From positions 16,123,354 through 16,187,353 of the forward strand of contig NC_045142.1 in NCBI RefSeq assembly GCF_008831285.2: a DNA stretch of 64,000 bases, in the 5' to 3' direction. The position numbers were made by a program, and so were the translations under genes. This DNA is from Nymphaea colorata. Taxonomy: Eukaryota; Streptophyta; Magnoliopsida; Nymphaeales; Nymphaeaceae. Below the pieces are notes generated by a model that had not been told where the DNA came from, did not search any database, and saw only the letters and a program-made list of their open reading frames with translations. This document shows positions 23,787 through 35,880 of this stretch, piece after piece (the first letter of the stretch is position 1; every line of letters starts with the position of its first letter).

Positions 23787-25300
23787 TCTCCCATTTGGTA
23801 ACCTTGGCAGAAACACAATGCATTTGTTTACTCCCATTGATGAGGTTATCCAGATGTATTGCATCATCAATTTCAAGGTTTTTATTTTCAACCAAGTTTG
23901 TCTATTGCAACCAAAATATGTGAAATATTCAAATATATCCTAAACCCATATGATAAACATGTTTAGAAAATAATTCTACTGATATGTGTTATGTTAGGGT
24001 CTGCAATCATATGATTTGTAGGCAGACAATTGATTATAATTTCATTTCTTTCAATCATATCATGGATGTAATGATATTTCAATATTACTTGCTTACTTTT
24101 TGATTTATCAACATTACTTTTCATGAATGTAACAGCAGATATATATTTGTCATAGTAAATTAGAACTGGTTTGTTGGTAATATCCAACTTCAAGCATTTT
24201 ATGAGGTGTTTTATATTAGGCTATATACTTTGCTTCATGTGTATGTTGGTTACACAACTATGTTTATTACATGACCAAGAAAATAAACCACCTCTAGACA
24301 AGACAACATACCCAGAGGTTGATTTCCTATCCCTTCTTGCTTCCTGCAAAGTCAGCATCAACGTAACTAGTTACTTCCAATTCATCTTCCCAATAGCACA
24401 ATTTTTAAACCAACTACAAAACTTATATCAGGTCTTGAACATATCATACATCAACCTCCAAACAGCTAAGTGACATTTAATCTTTCTTGTCCTTCACATG
24501 GACAATTACTTTTGCTTAACACAACTTTTTTAGCTACAAGAGTGTTAACTGTCTTGCTGTCACACATCTTAAATATTTTCAGCATGTAGTCAATATATCT
24601 TTCTTGATGAAGGGATAAACTTTTGAAATCCTGTTTCTTGTAATTTTTATATCAGAAGGCATATGATGCTTCTCCCATGTCTTTCATCTCAAATTGAGAA
24701 CTCAACCATGACTTGATTTTGATTCATTGTTGTTTATAGTCCAAATAATATCATCAGCATAAAAAGATGATATTTTAAAGTTATTCAATTTTTTAAAAAT
24801 AATCACACTGATCATGTGCATTAGCCATATATCCAATCTTTATTATAACTTTATCAAAATTAAAATACCGGTGTCCTGGTGATTGTTTAAGTTCATATGG
24901 CAATTTTTGTCAACCAATAAACATTGTCTTCTTGACCCATAATTTTATAACCCTCTGGTTATTGCATAAAATAGTTTCATTTAATTCATGATTTAATAAT
25001 CCTGTTTTGACACCCATTTGATGTAAATCAAAATCTGAATGTGCAAATATAGTGAGAGTTATTCTTATAGAAGAAAAATTAAGCCATTTTTCCAACGGGA
25101 GACCATATATCTACATAATTTATCTCATTACATGTTGAGAACCCTTTAATGACTAATACTTTAATTTTTTTTATGCTTCCATCAGACCTGTATTTCATTA
25201 TCAAACCCATTTACACCCAATAAATTTTTTTTCAAGCAAGTATATTAATTCCTAGTCATAATTTTTCTCAGTAGATTCAATTTCTTCATCTATAACTTTT
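23787..25300 (-). mobile_element. Copia-3: decayed minus-strand copia RT-RNase H remnant
   Basis: On the minus strand KFIGCKWV (near 25220), then an RT block at 25095-24910 (FSSIRITLTIFAHSD..LHQMGVKTGLLN) and RNase H at 24193-23963 (IYYDKYISAV, LKYHYIHDMI) mark a copia pol. Stop codons and frameshifts are abundant, and the usual YVDD block is not readable. The sequence type and the following polypurine tract resemble Copia-1, so both may belong to one lineage. Integrase, gag and the 5' LTR were not found. Confidence 0.8.
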
Positions 25301-26715
25301 AAGTTAAATTACTTGTTAAATCATCCATGTATACTGAGTAACATAATTATTCAGACAAATAAGCATAATAGTCATTTAAATATGATGAAGGATTTTCAGT
25401 TCTTTTATTCCCATTGAATCTTGGACAAAAATATTCATTACATCTCGACTGATTTATCGTTATAGAATTGATCAAATGATACCGTCATAATCATCAATTA
25501 AATTGTATCTAGTTAATAATGTCTGTGGGGGTGTTATGATCATGATGGTATTTCTTTTCTATTTTCCGTTTGTGCTGGAGTGCAAAATTTCCTCTACTTA
25601 TTGAAATGGTGATTGCAGAGTGTTATTCTTATTCTCTTCTATTTGAATATGAATTGGAGGTTTTAATTGAACATATATGGAAGTTTTATTGTGTATTAAT
25701 CATAGAATTGCCTCACACATTTAGCACTTATCAAGCTTCCAAGCATTGTAGCCATTTATTTAGAAAAATCCAATATTATGTTTTGGAAAGGACAAATGCA
25801 ATTCACTGTTTTACCATTTTTTTTTCCTTTTCATTCTTAAATGTCAAATCAATTGAATTTTTGTGAGCCTAGTGTTTGCATCTCAAAATTTTCATTGGTT
25901 TTGGAATGCTTCAAAAAAATGTGATTTGTTTTGAAATATGAAAGAAAAGGGACTCGCCCATCGGTACAAGGATTGACCGTTCCCGGCGCCTTTACCGGGG
26001 CTAATCAATCCAAGGGCTATGTTCATCATTGATGCATTTCGTTTTAACTTAAACATCATTTTGATTCTATATGCGGTGTAGAAAATATTGAAAGTTTGAT
26101 GTTTCAAACTTTTAAAAAGACTCATGAAGAGTTGCTTGAAAATGTGAAATATTTTGAGAAAAAAGTGGAATTAGTAAATATCATTTGAAAAGCTTGTGAA
26201 ACCATTAAGTAGGTTTGAGATTTTGCTCTAATTCGGTTACCACCTAGTTAGAGCTCCATCCCCTCTTGCTTAAGTTCTTTTGGAGATGTGCTTGTGATCA
26301 TAAATGAAATAAAGTGGGTGAGAATGCATGAATGCATTTATCCTATATGATTGAAAGAATGTAAAACATTCCTACTACAGCATTCATCTAAAGTCATTCC
26401 TACCACAACATACATCTAAGATTTTTGTTTTTGTAAATATCACATATATGAAAGAAAAGAGTTTGAAAATGGATTGAGATTGTAGACCTATCAAGAATGA
26501 ATCCAATATTGGATCATTACTTGGTTTGTGGTCTTGATGAGGTCGGCAAATGAAAAATTAAAATCTTAAATGGTAAGATATTGAAAGAACGAAAAATATG
26601 AAAGACTACATCCCAAGAGAGATATAGAAAAAGAGATCTTGAAAATCATAAAATCAAATATTTAAAAGAAAGAGAGATATGTATTCATATACGTATATAT
26701 ATGTATATATATATG

Positions 26716-26746
<31 letters not shown>

Positions 26747-27899
26747 GTATAGATACGTATATAAAAGCTTATAGAAAATGATGTTTAAATCAAATAGAGA
26801 AGAAAAAATCATTTTCGAAAGAGAGAGAGATTTAAAAATGGAATACACGTATATATATTTATATATACGTATATGAGAGTTTGTAAAAGAATATGTAAAG
26901 AGAATGACAAAAAGAAATAGTCATGTACACATATACATATATAACATGTATATACGTACTTGTCTTCATGATAACTAAAATCAAGAAATGAATTAAAAAT
27001 AGCCAACTTCAATTTTTTATCTAGGTCGGAGGGGAACTTAGGCTCATGCAAAAACCTAAGTTAAGTCTCCAAGGCCGCATTAGAAAAGTTTCTTTTGAAA
27101 GTGTTTTGAAAAATATGATTCATATCTAAACATGGAATGTTATGATTTGATTTGCCATAAGGGATATATTTCTTCCACCGTTGGGTATGGAAGAAAATCA
27201 AGCAATATAACGAGGCACTCATTAGGGTTCCTAATGGGGTGATTAGGAAAGAAACTAGCGCAAAATGACATGCAAATGCATATTAATATGTACATATTTC
27301 GTGAAGGTTTTCCCTGGGTTGGACAAGTCTCAACCTCAAAAACCACAAGAAGAAATCCCAACCCCAAACACTCACTCTCATCTTGCATTGGGTCATATAA
27401 ATGGCTATCTTGCATGACTATGGGGAGATGGCAAGAGGGAAATGAAGATATGAAAAGGAAAGATTGCATGATCTAAGCATGAACATAAAATATCATCTCA
27501 TTTTCTTATGCTCCCAGTGCATTTGAGCATAGCCTCTTGACTCTAAAAATATAGATTGAGGGCTATCTCATATGGTCATGCGGAGAGAAAGAAGAGAGAA
27601 AAGGATGGAATGAAAATTGAGGTTTACATACCTCGGATATGAATAATATTGGAAATGCCATGGAGAGAAGAGAAAATGAAAATAGAAATAGAGGAAGATT
27701 AAATACCTCGAATGTGATTGATATTGGAAATAAGTCTTCTTTTGAATGATTTTGGACTTACCTTGAATGAAGCTCCCAATATGTTGAAGATTAAGAAAAA
27801 TGGAAAGAGGAAAAGGGAGAGAGGAAGAACTCAGGAGAAACCCTAAGTCTTCAAGTGAGAATACTCTAGGGTTTCTCCCAAGGCTAACTCTTGCCTAAG
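25301..27899. other. Unassigned region, possibly gypsy LTR/leader, with TATA-rich microsatellites
   Basis: No coding domain is recognised. Near 25985-26010 the sequence ggcgcctttaccggggc resembles the GGCGCC-containing primer sites of some plant gypsy elements, but no LTR end could be placed beside it. Between 26685 and 26960 there are irregular TATACGTATA and (TA)n tracts. From about 27140 to 27900 the DNA probably belongs to the gypsy-like LTR described at 27900-28294. Confidence 0.4.
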
Positions 27900-28294
27900 A
27901 AATGAGAAGTGAGGGTATTTATAGAGAATTTTGGAGCCAAAATTTGAAATTTGAATTCAATATTTGAATTCAAGAGGGAAAACTTTTTAGAGCCAAAATT
28001 CGAAATTCAAATTCAAGATTTAATTCAAGAGGGAAGAGTTTTGGAGCCAAAATTCGAATTCAATATTTGAATTCAAGAGGGAAGAATTTTAAAGCCAAAA
28101 TTTGAAATTTGAATTCAAGATTTGGATCCAAGAGGAAGGAGTTTTGAAGCCAAAATTCAAAATTTGAATTCGGCTTTGGAATTTGAGTTTGGAATTCTCG
28201 ATTTGGATCTAAACTTGGATTTAAATTTTACTTTAAAAATAATAGACCCAAAATTTTAATAGCCCCCCTTTTTTGAAAAATTTGGGGTGATTAC
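27900..28294 (-). repeat. Gypsy-like LTR portion with internal tandem repeats
   Basis: Read on the minus strand it begins TGTAATCACCCCAAATTTTT at 28294, a common start of plant gypsy LTRs, and has a TATA-like TCTATAAATACC at about 27925-27914 followed by leader-like sequence. Five units of about 47-56 bp start at 27929, 27985, 28040, 28087 and 28142, each with ttttggagccaaaatt and gaattcaaga/gaattcaatat. No internal coding region was recognised, so it may be a solo or truncated LTR. Confidence 0.5.
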
Positions 28295-29920
28295 ACCTAG
28301 CATTTGCATAGAAATTTTTGTAGGAATTCATTGTTTTCCTATGATAAACAACTAAATTTAAATGTGCCTTGTCATATGCTTTAGTATTTGTTCTCAAGAA
28401 TATGTGCAATATTAGATAATAAAAAAGTTCACCTTAGTTAACTGTCTTTTATGTGCTTCATTTCTCTCCTACATGTTCAATATCCTGGCTTTGATGTTTT
28501 TTTCTCATTGTTATTGCAGATTGAATTTCATTGTTTCCATGTCATTTTAGATCTTAGTTGATAAATGTAGTTGTTAAAAAAATATATGCAACATTGGACT
28601 TCTACAAGTGCACCTTATCCTGAAGAATTAGTTTTTTTATGGTTGTTTTTCTCTTACATAATTTCAAGATACATATCGATGTGCATATATGAGTTTCAAT
28701 ATTTAGGGGTTTGTCACTCTTACTAGCTGCACATTTAGTGACATATGCAGGGAGGAGCTTCTGTTTGGAATAAATCAGTTTTCAAATGTTTCTCATGTCA
28801 ATTGGAAATGATTTCCAACATAAAAAGCTAAATTACAAGTTTTCATAAGTTGATCGCACATGTAATCTAAGGGTGCATGACAATAATATCATATCACATT
28901 TCTGTTATCAACATATCCACCCTACAGCCCAACATGCACTTTTACAATATATTTATGACCATGCATATTGATGCCAATATGTACTTTGGACTTATCTTAG
29001 CTTCAACTATCATTTTCAAAGAAAATGTCATTTTGTTGATTTTGTTTGAACTAACTTGTAATGTAGTCATGGGTTTTGTTACTCTTTGTGGTATATAGAT
29101 TTGTGAAAGAAAAACATCTTTTCTTAAATGGAATGTTTAGAAAGAAAAATTAGCTGGTCTTACTGTCTATGCAATTCAAAACTACTAAAATTGTGTTTTG
29201 GCATGATGAATAATGGGGAACAGTTGCTTGTACTTTGCTTTCTTCATTTGCTCTACGGAATGGTTAAAATTTTGTCTTCTTTGCACTCAGCTGGAGTTGA
29301 TCTTTCTGTTTCTCTCTTTCTACACACACACAGAGAGAGAGAGAGAGAAACAGAAAATGAGGTTCCATATACGTATTTCCTTTTCACATGTAATTTCTAC
29401 TGCTCAGGTTCTCTCATAGAAAATTGATAAGACGTGTTTCTTCTTTTATGCATATTTTGCATTTATTGGTTAGTAATTGTTTTCCAATTTTGGTTTACTT
29501 ACCCTATTTTCAGTTTGAAATGTCTTGGGTTATTGCATATGGCTTTTGATGTCAAAGGAATTGACATCAAAATTTGGATAACTAGACATGTCAATGGAGA
29601 AAAAATTGAGAAGAGGCTCTTTCAGCCATTGATCAATGTATCGCTAGTTTTTTTTTACCTTTTTTTTTCAAAACTTATTACTTGTTTCCTAAAAGCAGTT
29701 ATTGATGCATAATTTAAAGCTATTATGTCTTGGACATAACAAGTGAAAACTCTTATGCTTGCATGTTTTGAAGTCATGTCATTTTCATCTGCAAAACAAA
29801 GTTGAGTGGTGAAGACTCATACTTTTATGTTTTGCCTTCTATTTTTTTAACACCCATAATTAAATGATTGGCAAAAAGAAGTTCTTTTCATATCAGATGT
29901 CTAGACAATTTCTTTTTTTA
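28295..29920. other. Unassigned AT-rich region
   Basis: Nothing recognisable as a gene or named repeat. A short (CA)(GA) microsatellite occurs at about 29323-29350. Open frames of up to 99 codons are compatible with chance and show no domain. Confidence 0.4.
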
Positions 29921-30048
29921 TTATGAACTGGTGGTGCCAGTGGAAGGGAGTGACTGGCACTAGTGTAGGGCGGCAAGCAATGGTCGGACCAAGCCTTGTG
30001 GACAAAAAGGAATGAAGAGAGTTGGTCTATGACACCACCAGTTCATAA
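29921..30048. repeat. 128-bp segment bounded by 16-bp perfect inverted repeats
   Basis: The arm ttatgaactggtggtg (29921-29936) is the exact inverse complement of caccaccagttcataa (30033-30048), separated by 96 bp. It could be a very small inverted-repeat DNA element or an RNA-hairpin source. No convincing target duplication was seen, and the interior lacks further strong pairing. Confidence 0.6.
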
Positions 30049-30499
30049 CAAGGTATCATAAATTCAATGGAAGTACAGATGGTGAGGTTCACAATTACAA
30101 GGAACTATAATCCCACAAGTAAAAACAAGGAACAATGTCAAGCAGGTAGGTAAGGGGTTGGTTTTATATGGTAGCTGACACAGCTGCTCATGTCTTACAA
30201 ACTTGCTTTTCATGCATGGGTACATCCAAAATTTTCTTTTGGGCCTTCAATTCAAAATTTGAGGTGATTGGACATCTTAGAAAAAAAAATCAGTATTTCA
30301 TATCTGTTGATTCTCAATAAAAGAGTCAAGTCAAGACTTCTTTCCTTCTAAGTTAAAGCCTGCAAAGTAGATGGCATCCACAACATTTCTAGTGATACAT
30401 CAAGGCACATTTCTTGAGCTTTAACCACTCAAAGACAGCTGAGCTCCAGCAGTCCCATAGTGAAAGAAAGCAGGTAACTACCCATTGTTATTAGAGATG

Positions 30500-31310
30500 C
30501 ACACCTCAGTAAATGAAGCATGTGCCTCGAGCGATTCATTCAGCAAAACGCTTCAAAGCGTTTGAGTGAAGCGGCCCTGTCTTGATGCGCATGCTCCAGG
30601 GCAATGTCAAAAACAGCCTCTTCTGGCGCTTTTTGTGGCCGGTATAAGTCCGGCTTAAGCCTTTCCCCAAACGATGGTAGCGCCTCCGCTCTCCAAAGAA
30701 CTTCCTCTCTTTAACGACCACCAATTCCTTGGCATATCTATTACAAATGAGGACAACCAATAGTCTTTCCCTTTCTTTCTTTGTTCTAACTTCTAATGAA
30801 GGCTGCAACCTGGCAGCTCTTGCCTTTCTCTCTATTTTTTTCTAAAATATTGTTTAATAGATTAGTTTTTTTCTTGATATTTTTGCTTTTGACATAGCTT
30901 ACTTTCTCTCTTGTTGTGAGATTCTAATTTTCATCATAGTGTGTCATTGTGTGTCCAAGTGGTCCACTATAAGAAAAGTCGTAATCATTTTAATTTTCTT
31001 TTCTTATTTAAGTTTTGATTGTTTATACGTTCTCTTGATTGAATTCATGTGATTTTCTATTGTATAGTGTGTTAGGTAAGAGCCTAGTAATAAGCTATGA
31101 ACAATAATCAGCATGAGTTAAATGTGTTTTTTTGTTTATATTGTTGTTGCATAGTAGTTGTTGTTGCTTTTTTACATTATTTTATAAATATTATATACTT
31201 AATAGTTTTGGTCGTGAAGCTTACGCTTTGCTTGGCTTCATGTCTTTTTGCCTCACATCATAGCCTCAACACTTCCCTTTGCCTCATCGCATCTAACAAT
31301 GTTGTAATTG
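30500..31310. repeat. Dispersed repeat with GAAGC/GCTTC-rich ends (probable)
   Basis: The left part holds gcctcgagcgattcattcag and gcttcaaagcgtttgagtga; the right part holds gaagcttacgctttgcttgg and gcctcacatcatagcctc. Such GCGCTTC/CCTCAAGC-type words at both ends are typical of a dispersed non-coding repeat common in plants. The 90-codon open frame inside (30808-30536, minus) shows no domain. Confidence 0.35.
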
Positions 31311-31822
31311 CATAAACCTTATACATCAAACTTTAATGGAAATAGTCTGGGCCATAAGAAGATCAGATGGTAGAGATTAAGTTACAAACATAATAGTTAA
31401 ACAATGTTTTTAGAGTCTAAATGTCCTTCAAAGGAGAGAGAGAGAGAGAGAGAGAAAGAGAGACAAGTCAGAATGCATTAAAGGAAGTTGGAATTCAAGT
31501 TCTTTTAGTAGACCTGACAATGACAAAAAAATGAATGGGAAGGGGAACAGAGAAAGATTGTTGACGTAAAATACCTTGATCCAATTCTGATCCAGATGCA
31601 CGTTTGGAGATTTTTGGGGAGCTTGCTTTAATTTCATTAATCGTCAGATGATGAAAATTAAGATGAAAATATATAAATTAACCGAGTTGTTTTTTACAAA
31701 AAAACTGAAATACCGATCAAATGAGGCAAGACGAGTACTCATTTTGTGTGTGTGTGTGTGTGTGTGTGCTTGCGCGCGTGTGTGGTTGATGGGCAGGCAA
31801 AGAGATATCATCAGTTCATTAT

Positions 31823-31898
31823 TGTGTGCATTAATCTAATTAGTACAGCTGTGTGCATTAATCTAATTAGTACAGCTGTGTGCATTAATACAATTAAG
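31823..31898. repeat. 27-bp tandem repeat, nearly 3 copies
   Basis: The unit tgtgtgcattaatctaatta + gtacagc starts at 31823, 31850 and 31877; the third copy is partial with one substitution. It follows a (GT)n run at about 31746-31768. Confidence 0.85.
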
Positions 31899-32283
31899 GT
31901 CGTCTTTAATTTATGTCTTTCTATTCTTTTAGTTAAGAATGAGAAATCTTTCACATTTTGAAATTTTTTCGGCAAAAACCTCCTGAAGGCCTCAAAATTC
32001 CTGTTGGCCAAACTTGGCCACTGGACTCGCTTTAAAAATTACAAAACACCAAAATAGTCAAAGATTGGAGGAAAGTGTGGGAATGCATTAAAAGAAGTTG
32101 GACTTCAAGACGTTTCGGTAGACTTGACAGAGACAAAGAGTGAGCGGCAAGGGTTACAGAGAAAGGATGTTGAACTGAAAAGGCCTTGATCCAGTTTTGA
32201 TCCTGCGTGTTCAGAGATTTTTGGGGAGCTTGTTTTAATTTCATTAATCGTCAGATGATGAAACTTAAATTGAAAATATATAC

Positions 32284-32322
<39 letters not shown>

Positions 32323-32654
32323 GTTGATGGGCAGGTTAGAGGACCTATCATCAGTCTTGCGTGCATTAATCTAATCAATATAATTATTTTTTATTTAAAA
32401 AAATGTGAAATCATTCACATGTTGAACTTTTTCAGAAATTTAGCAGAAAGTTCCTGAAGGTCTTCAAATTCCTGCTGGTCACAGTTGAAGTCAAGATTAA
32501 AAATCTTCAAAACGCCAAAATAGTCAAGATTGGAGGGAAGTGGGAATGCATTAAAACAAATTTGAATTCAAAGTCATTTCAGTAGACTTGAGAGAGACAA
32601 AGAATGAGCGGCCAGGGAAACGGAGAAAGGGTGTTGAACGGAAGGACCTTGATC

Positions 32655-32830
32655 TTTAGGGGGCAAATTAAATTTTCTAAATTTTGATTAGAGCCGAAAT
32701 ATTATTTTTTTTAAATTTTTATGTAGAATAAATCAAATTTTTAAAATTTATATGTAAATTTTAAAAAAAAGTGAAGGTGAAGCCCAAGCTCATGCGGACC
32801 TTACCTTTGCTCGCCCCTGCCTCCGGGTTC
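32655..32830. repeat. Dispersed AT-rich element, diverged copy 3, inserted in a tandem copy
   Basis: Between gaccttgatctt and gttcacataattttggg, two pieces that are contiguous in the neighbouring tandem copies, lies an extra ~175 bp beginning ggggggcaaatt, containing ttatatgtaaattttaaaaa and ending gctcgcccctgcc. It is the most diverged member of the family. Confidence 0.55.
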
Positions 32831-32900
32831 ACATAATTTTGGGTAGTTTGCCTTTAATTTCATTAATCGACCATGTACACCTGTCAATCTGCGCCTTGAC

Positions 32901-33873
32901 CTTTTCGATCACAAAAGAACCTTGACATGTGCGAAGAGTCTCGTCATTTGAAAAATCTATCGAGATCTTAGTTTAGTGTATTCTGAAAATTGTTTGGCAG
33001 TTCCAATTGCACAATTTTCTCTCTTCCTTTTCATTTTAAAGTGTTATGTACCCTAATATCCTACTAGAAACTAAAATGTTAAAAATTATAAATGTTTTAT
33101 CAGAAATAAAGAATGTTAATTATTTATATATGTTATATTGATTTGAAAAAAATGTGTAGATATGTGCTCATCTCATTACAGACGAACATAACATAACATA
33201 ACATGACTGTCAATTTAAAATCCACGGGCAGATCTAACAAGGCATGCTTCTGCTGATGCGACAAAAGATCCAGGTAAATCTATGGTTTATCAAACTAAGG
33301 ATTTTAATCTGATTAAAAATCCTTAATTTACCTAGAAAAATTAGGCAATTTAAGATCTTAGGTAGATGTTCTTAAATCCAAGGGTAGCCAAACGCCCACG
33401 TAATATCCGTTGAGGTGCACGGGCCCCAGCGCGTTACCACATAAGACGGGTGCCTAGTCAGACACTTTGTCTCATGTGGGCAAGTTGTCCCGCACGGAGA
33501 ACAAGTTATCGCACGAAAATGCATCACATATACATCACATATAAGTTCCGCGTGAGAGCAATTCAAACTTCAAAGTCACAAGCGCCGAAGTTTCAGCGTG
33601 GTCTTAGCCGACAAATTGGAACCGCTGTGCAAGAAGTTGCTTGATTGCCCGGCCCACTTCTTCCCTATGTCCATAATTTAAGTCGCACGAATGAAATACA
33701 ATCTACTTCTTTCGTCTTCAATGGCTGTTGGGTCCCTAAAACATAAACTAATACTATCAATGACAAAGTTGACTGATCGACTCTATGACTCGCTCTTAGT
33801 CTGCCAAGTTTTAGTTCATCACCTATGTCCAAGCCAAAAATGGAGTTCCCTGTCCACCCCGTGACTGTCTTCA
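32901..33873. other. Unassigned region
   Basis: No gene is recognised. It contains a short (AACAT)n run near 33187-33205 and, at about 33280-33400, a segment ending aagggtagccaaacgccc that resembles the end of a small plant DNA transposon, with no partner end identified. About 33400-33660 is GC-richer but has no coding motif. Confidence 0.35.
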
Positions 33874-34083
33874 AATAAGGTCACTCTCTATTGGAGCTTG
33901 TTTTATGGAGCTCGACTTGGCTCGTGTGGAGCGCTGCCGTCCTACCCAAGGGCGGAACCAAGGGGGAGCAGCAGCATAAATAAGGTCACTCTCTATTGGA
34001 GCTTGTTTTATGGAGCTCGACTTGGCTCGTGTGGAGCGCTGCCGTCCTACCCAAGGGCGGAACCAAGGGGGAGCAGCAGCATA
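33874..34083. repeat. 105-bp tandem duplication, essentially identical copies
   Basis: Copies 33874-33978 and 33979-34083 (aataaggtcactctctattg ... gggagcagcagcata) read identically by eye. The unit includes the AGGGCGGAACCA start of the dispersed AT-rich element, so the duplication arose after that element inserted. Confidence 0.9.
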
Positions 34084-34238
34084 GGCCCTGGCCCCACCTC
34101 CAAAAAAAAAATAATTATATGAAAATTTTAAAAAATTTCACTTGTCCTATATAAAAATTTTGAAAAACAATCGACTCCTGTCAAAATTTCAAAACTTTAA
34201 TTCGACCCCTTCACGAAAAATTACTGACTCTGCCCCTA
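34054..34238. repeat. Dispersed AT-rich element, copy 4
   Basis: It begins AGGGCGGAACCAAGGGGG and ends TGACTCTGCCCCT, an imperfect inverted pair (about 9 of 13 bases). The interior shares aatttcacttgtcctatata, aaaaattttgaaaaaca and caaaatttcaaaactttaat with the other copies. It is the most complete member in the window. Confidence 0.65.
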
Positions 34239-35880
34239 ACCTACCTACCTTGTCAACATGAGAACCATAGGAGTTCTCTATTGAAATAGCACACGCACAT
34301 ATAATGGAAAACCCAACCAGATGTCGGTTTGATAATCTATACTACATTAATAGTTGCTCTCTCTTCACCAATCTTGAGTTGTATTTTGTATAAAAAGGTG
34401 GGATCCATTGTTGTTGTTATTTGTTTTATCTGCCCATTTGCAACAAATAATTTCCTTAATTGGAGGTTGAATCATGATTTCCCTTCTGTCGATCTTTAAC
34501 CTTACAATTAAAAATTTTCATGGGCTTCATGCAGTTTAAAATTATCCTCAACTTTCTAACAGCTGTAAGGCTCGTCATTAAAAGTATAAATTGGTCTCTC
34601 CAAACATTCTCCACGACAAAGGTTTGGCACCGTCAAACACATATAACCTATAAAATGTGGTGCAGTAAAGGAGTGAACATGTATTTGAAAAATTTTTGGC
34701 CTACATAGTTGGCATGGAGCTCCACCTGTTCCACAGCATAGAATAGTAACTGCCTGAACAATTGGCATATAGCACCATCTGTCCTAAGCAGATAATTATC
34801 TTCTAAACTATTGTGCGTGCAACAAACAGAATAATGTATCGTGTATGCATGGCATACATCGAAGTCACGCCCAGAGCATGAGAATGGAGTTTTAAATTAC
34901 ACTATAACACCATTAATAATAAAAAATCAAATCCATTATGAGCGCAACCACTTGTCTGGTGGGTATACCTGAAAGGGAGATCGAATACAAACGCCTGATC
35001 TCTCCAAGTACGACCTAATCTTCATCGGCCAATAGTTCAAATAAATTACGGGGCTCTAATAAGGGTTTGTCGATAGGGTAGGCGTGAATTATGGGTGCAT
35101 CTGTGAATATGATGGTGTGTCTCATCTATCATTAGTGTAATGATGTCAAATGAAGTGGTGTGGTAGGGTGATAATTAGAATGGTCAACAGTGGCAATCCC
35201 CAATGTTCCTCTTTTCCGTAAAGGTCATAACTCAATTACATAATAGAATTAACAATCAATATGCAAAAAATGCATTCATGGTAAACAATATAAGCTACAC
35301 ATCAATGAGGAGTGATGCACATAGAGAACACATCCCAGTTCACATGTAAATACTGCCCTTTGTAGTGGTGAGTGACATGCTCATATAATCTCAACCACAG
35401 TAAAAAAAAACGTGTTTTTTTCGAAAAAAAAAACATGATAAATTAAATTGCCATTTAAAACTTCCCTGATGAAGGTGAGAAGACCAATGCATGAATGAAT
35501 CTTGAAACTAAGATTTAAAGTGCAACAAGGAGCATCTAATCACATGAAAGCACTTCGTGAGACAAAGATTAAAACTCTAAATATAACAGCTTGACTCTGA
35601 TTCTAGCCACATTCCCAATGAACTTACCATTTCAGGAACTAAGCAGACCATTTACACATATTTACTTGATAGAAACTTCGCAGCTTCCAGATAAGAAAGT
35701 AAACCAAAAGGCATACACAAAGATTTTTTAGGCATTTAATCTTTGTACTTTACAAATTCAAAGATAGAAAAGAAAAGATAGTGAAAATATAAAAAAAAAA
35801 ACTGCTAATAGAAATCCCAACTAATAAAAATAAGGAGAAAATGCATGGAAATCAAACATAGGAGAGGAACATTATGGCAC
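34239..35880. other. Unassigned region downstream of the DnaJ gene
   Basis: No gene is recognised. About 35399-35460 repeats the AT-rich motif of 11490-11560 (aaaacgtgtttttttcgaaa, aaattgccatttaaaac). The last 200 bp should include the 3' UTR of the DnaJ gene on the minus strand, but I could not choose a poly(A) signal with confidence. Confidence 0.4.

Larger units (their letters stand above)
31471..32900. repeat. Triplicated segment (period 610 bp then 463 bp)
   Basis: Copies start with gaatgcattaaa at 31471, 32081 and 32544. Shared blocks include acttgaca/gagacaaaga, ccttgatcca, agatttttggggagcttg, tttaatttcattaatcg, gatgatgaaa and a terminal caccaaaatagtcaaagatt. Copy 1 is longer because of (GT)n and 27-bp repeats, copy 2 has a (CT)n run, and copy 3 is interrupted at about 32657-32830 by the dispersed AT-rich element, after which it resumes. 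Minus-strand open frames starting MKLKQAPQKS in copies 1 and 2 resemble each other simply because the DNA is duplicated. Confidence 0.75.

Noticed and set aside
25985-26010. GGCGCC-containing primer-site-like sequence
   Set aside because: No LTR end adjoins it and no gypsy gag follows, so I did not call an element from it.
31428-32244. Two similar minus-strand frames beginning MKLKQAPQKS
   Set aside because: Similarity is explained by duplication of the DNA segment, including non-coding flanks; the frames diverge by indels and have no domain.
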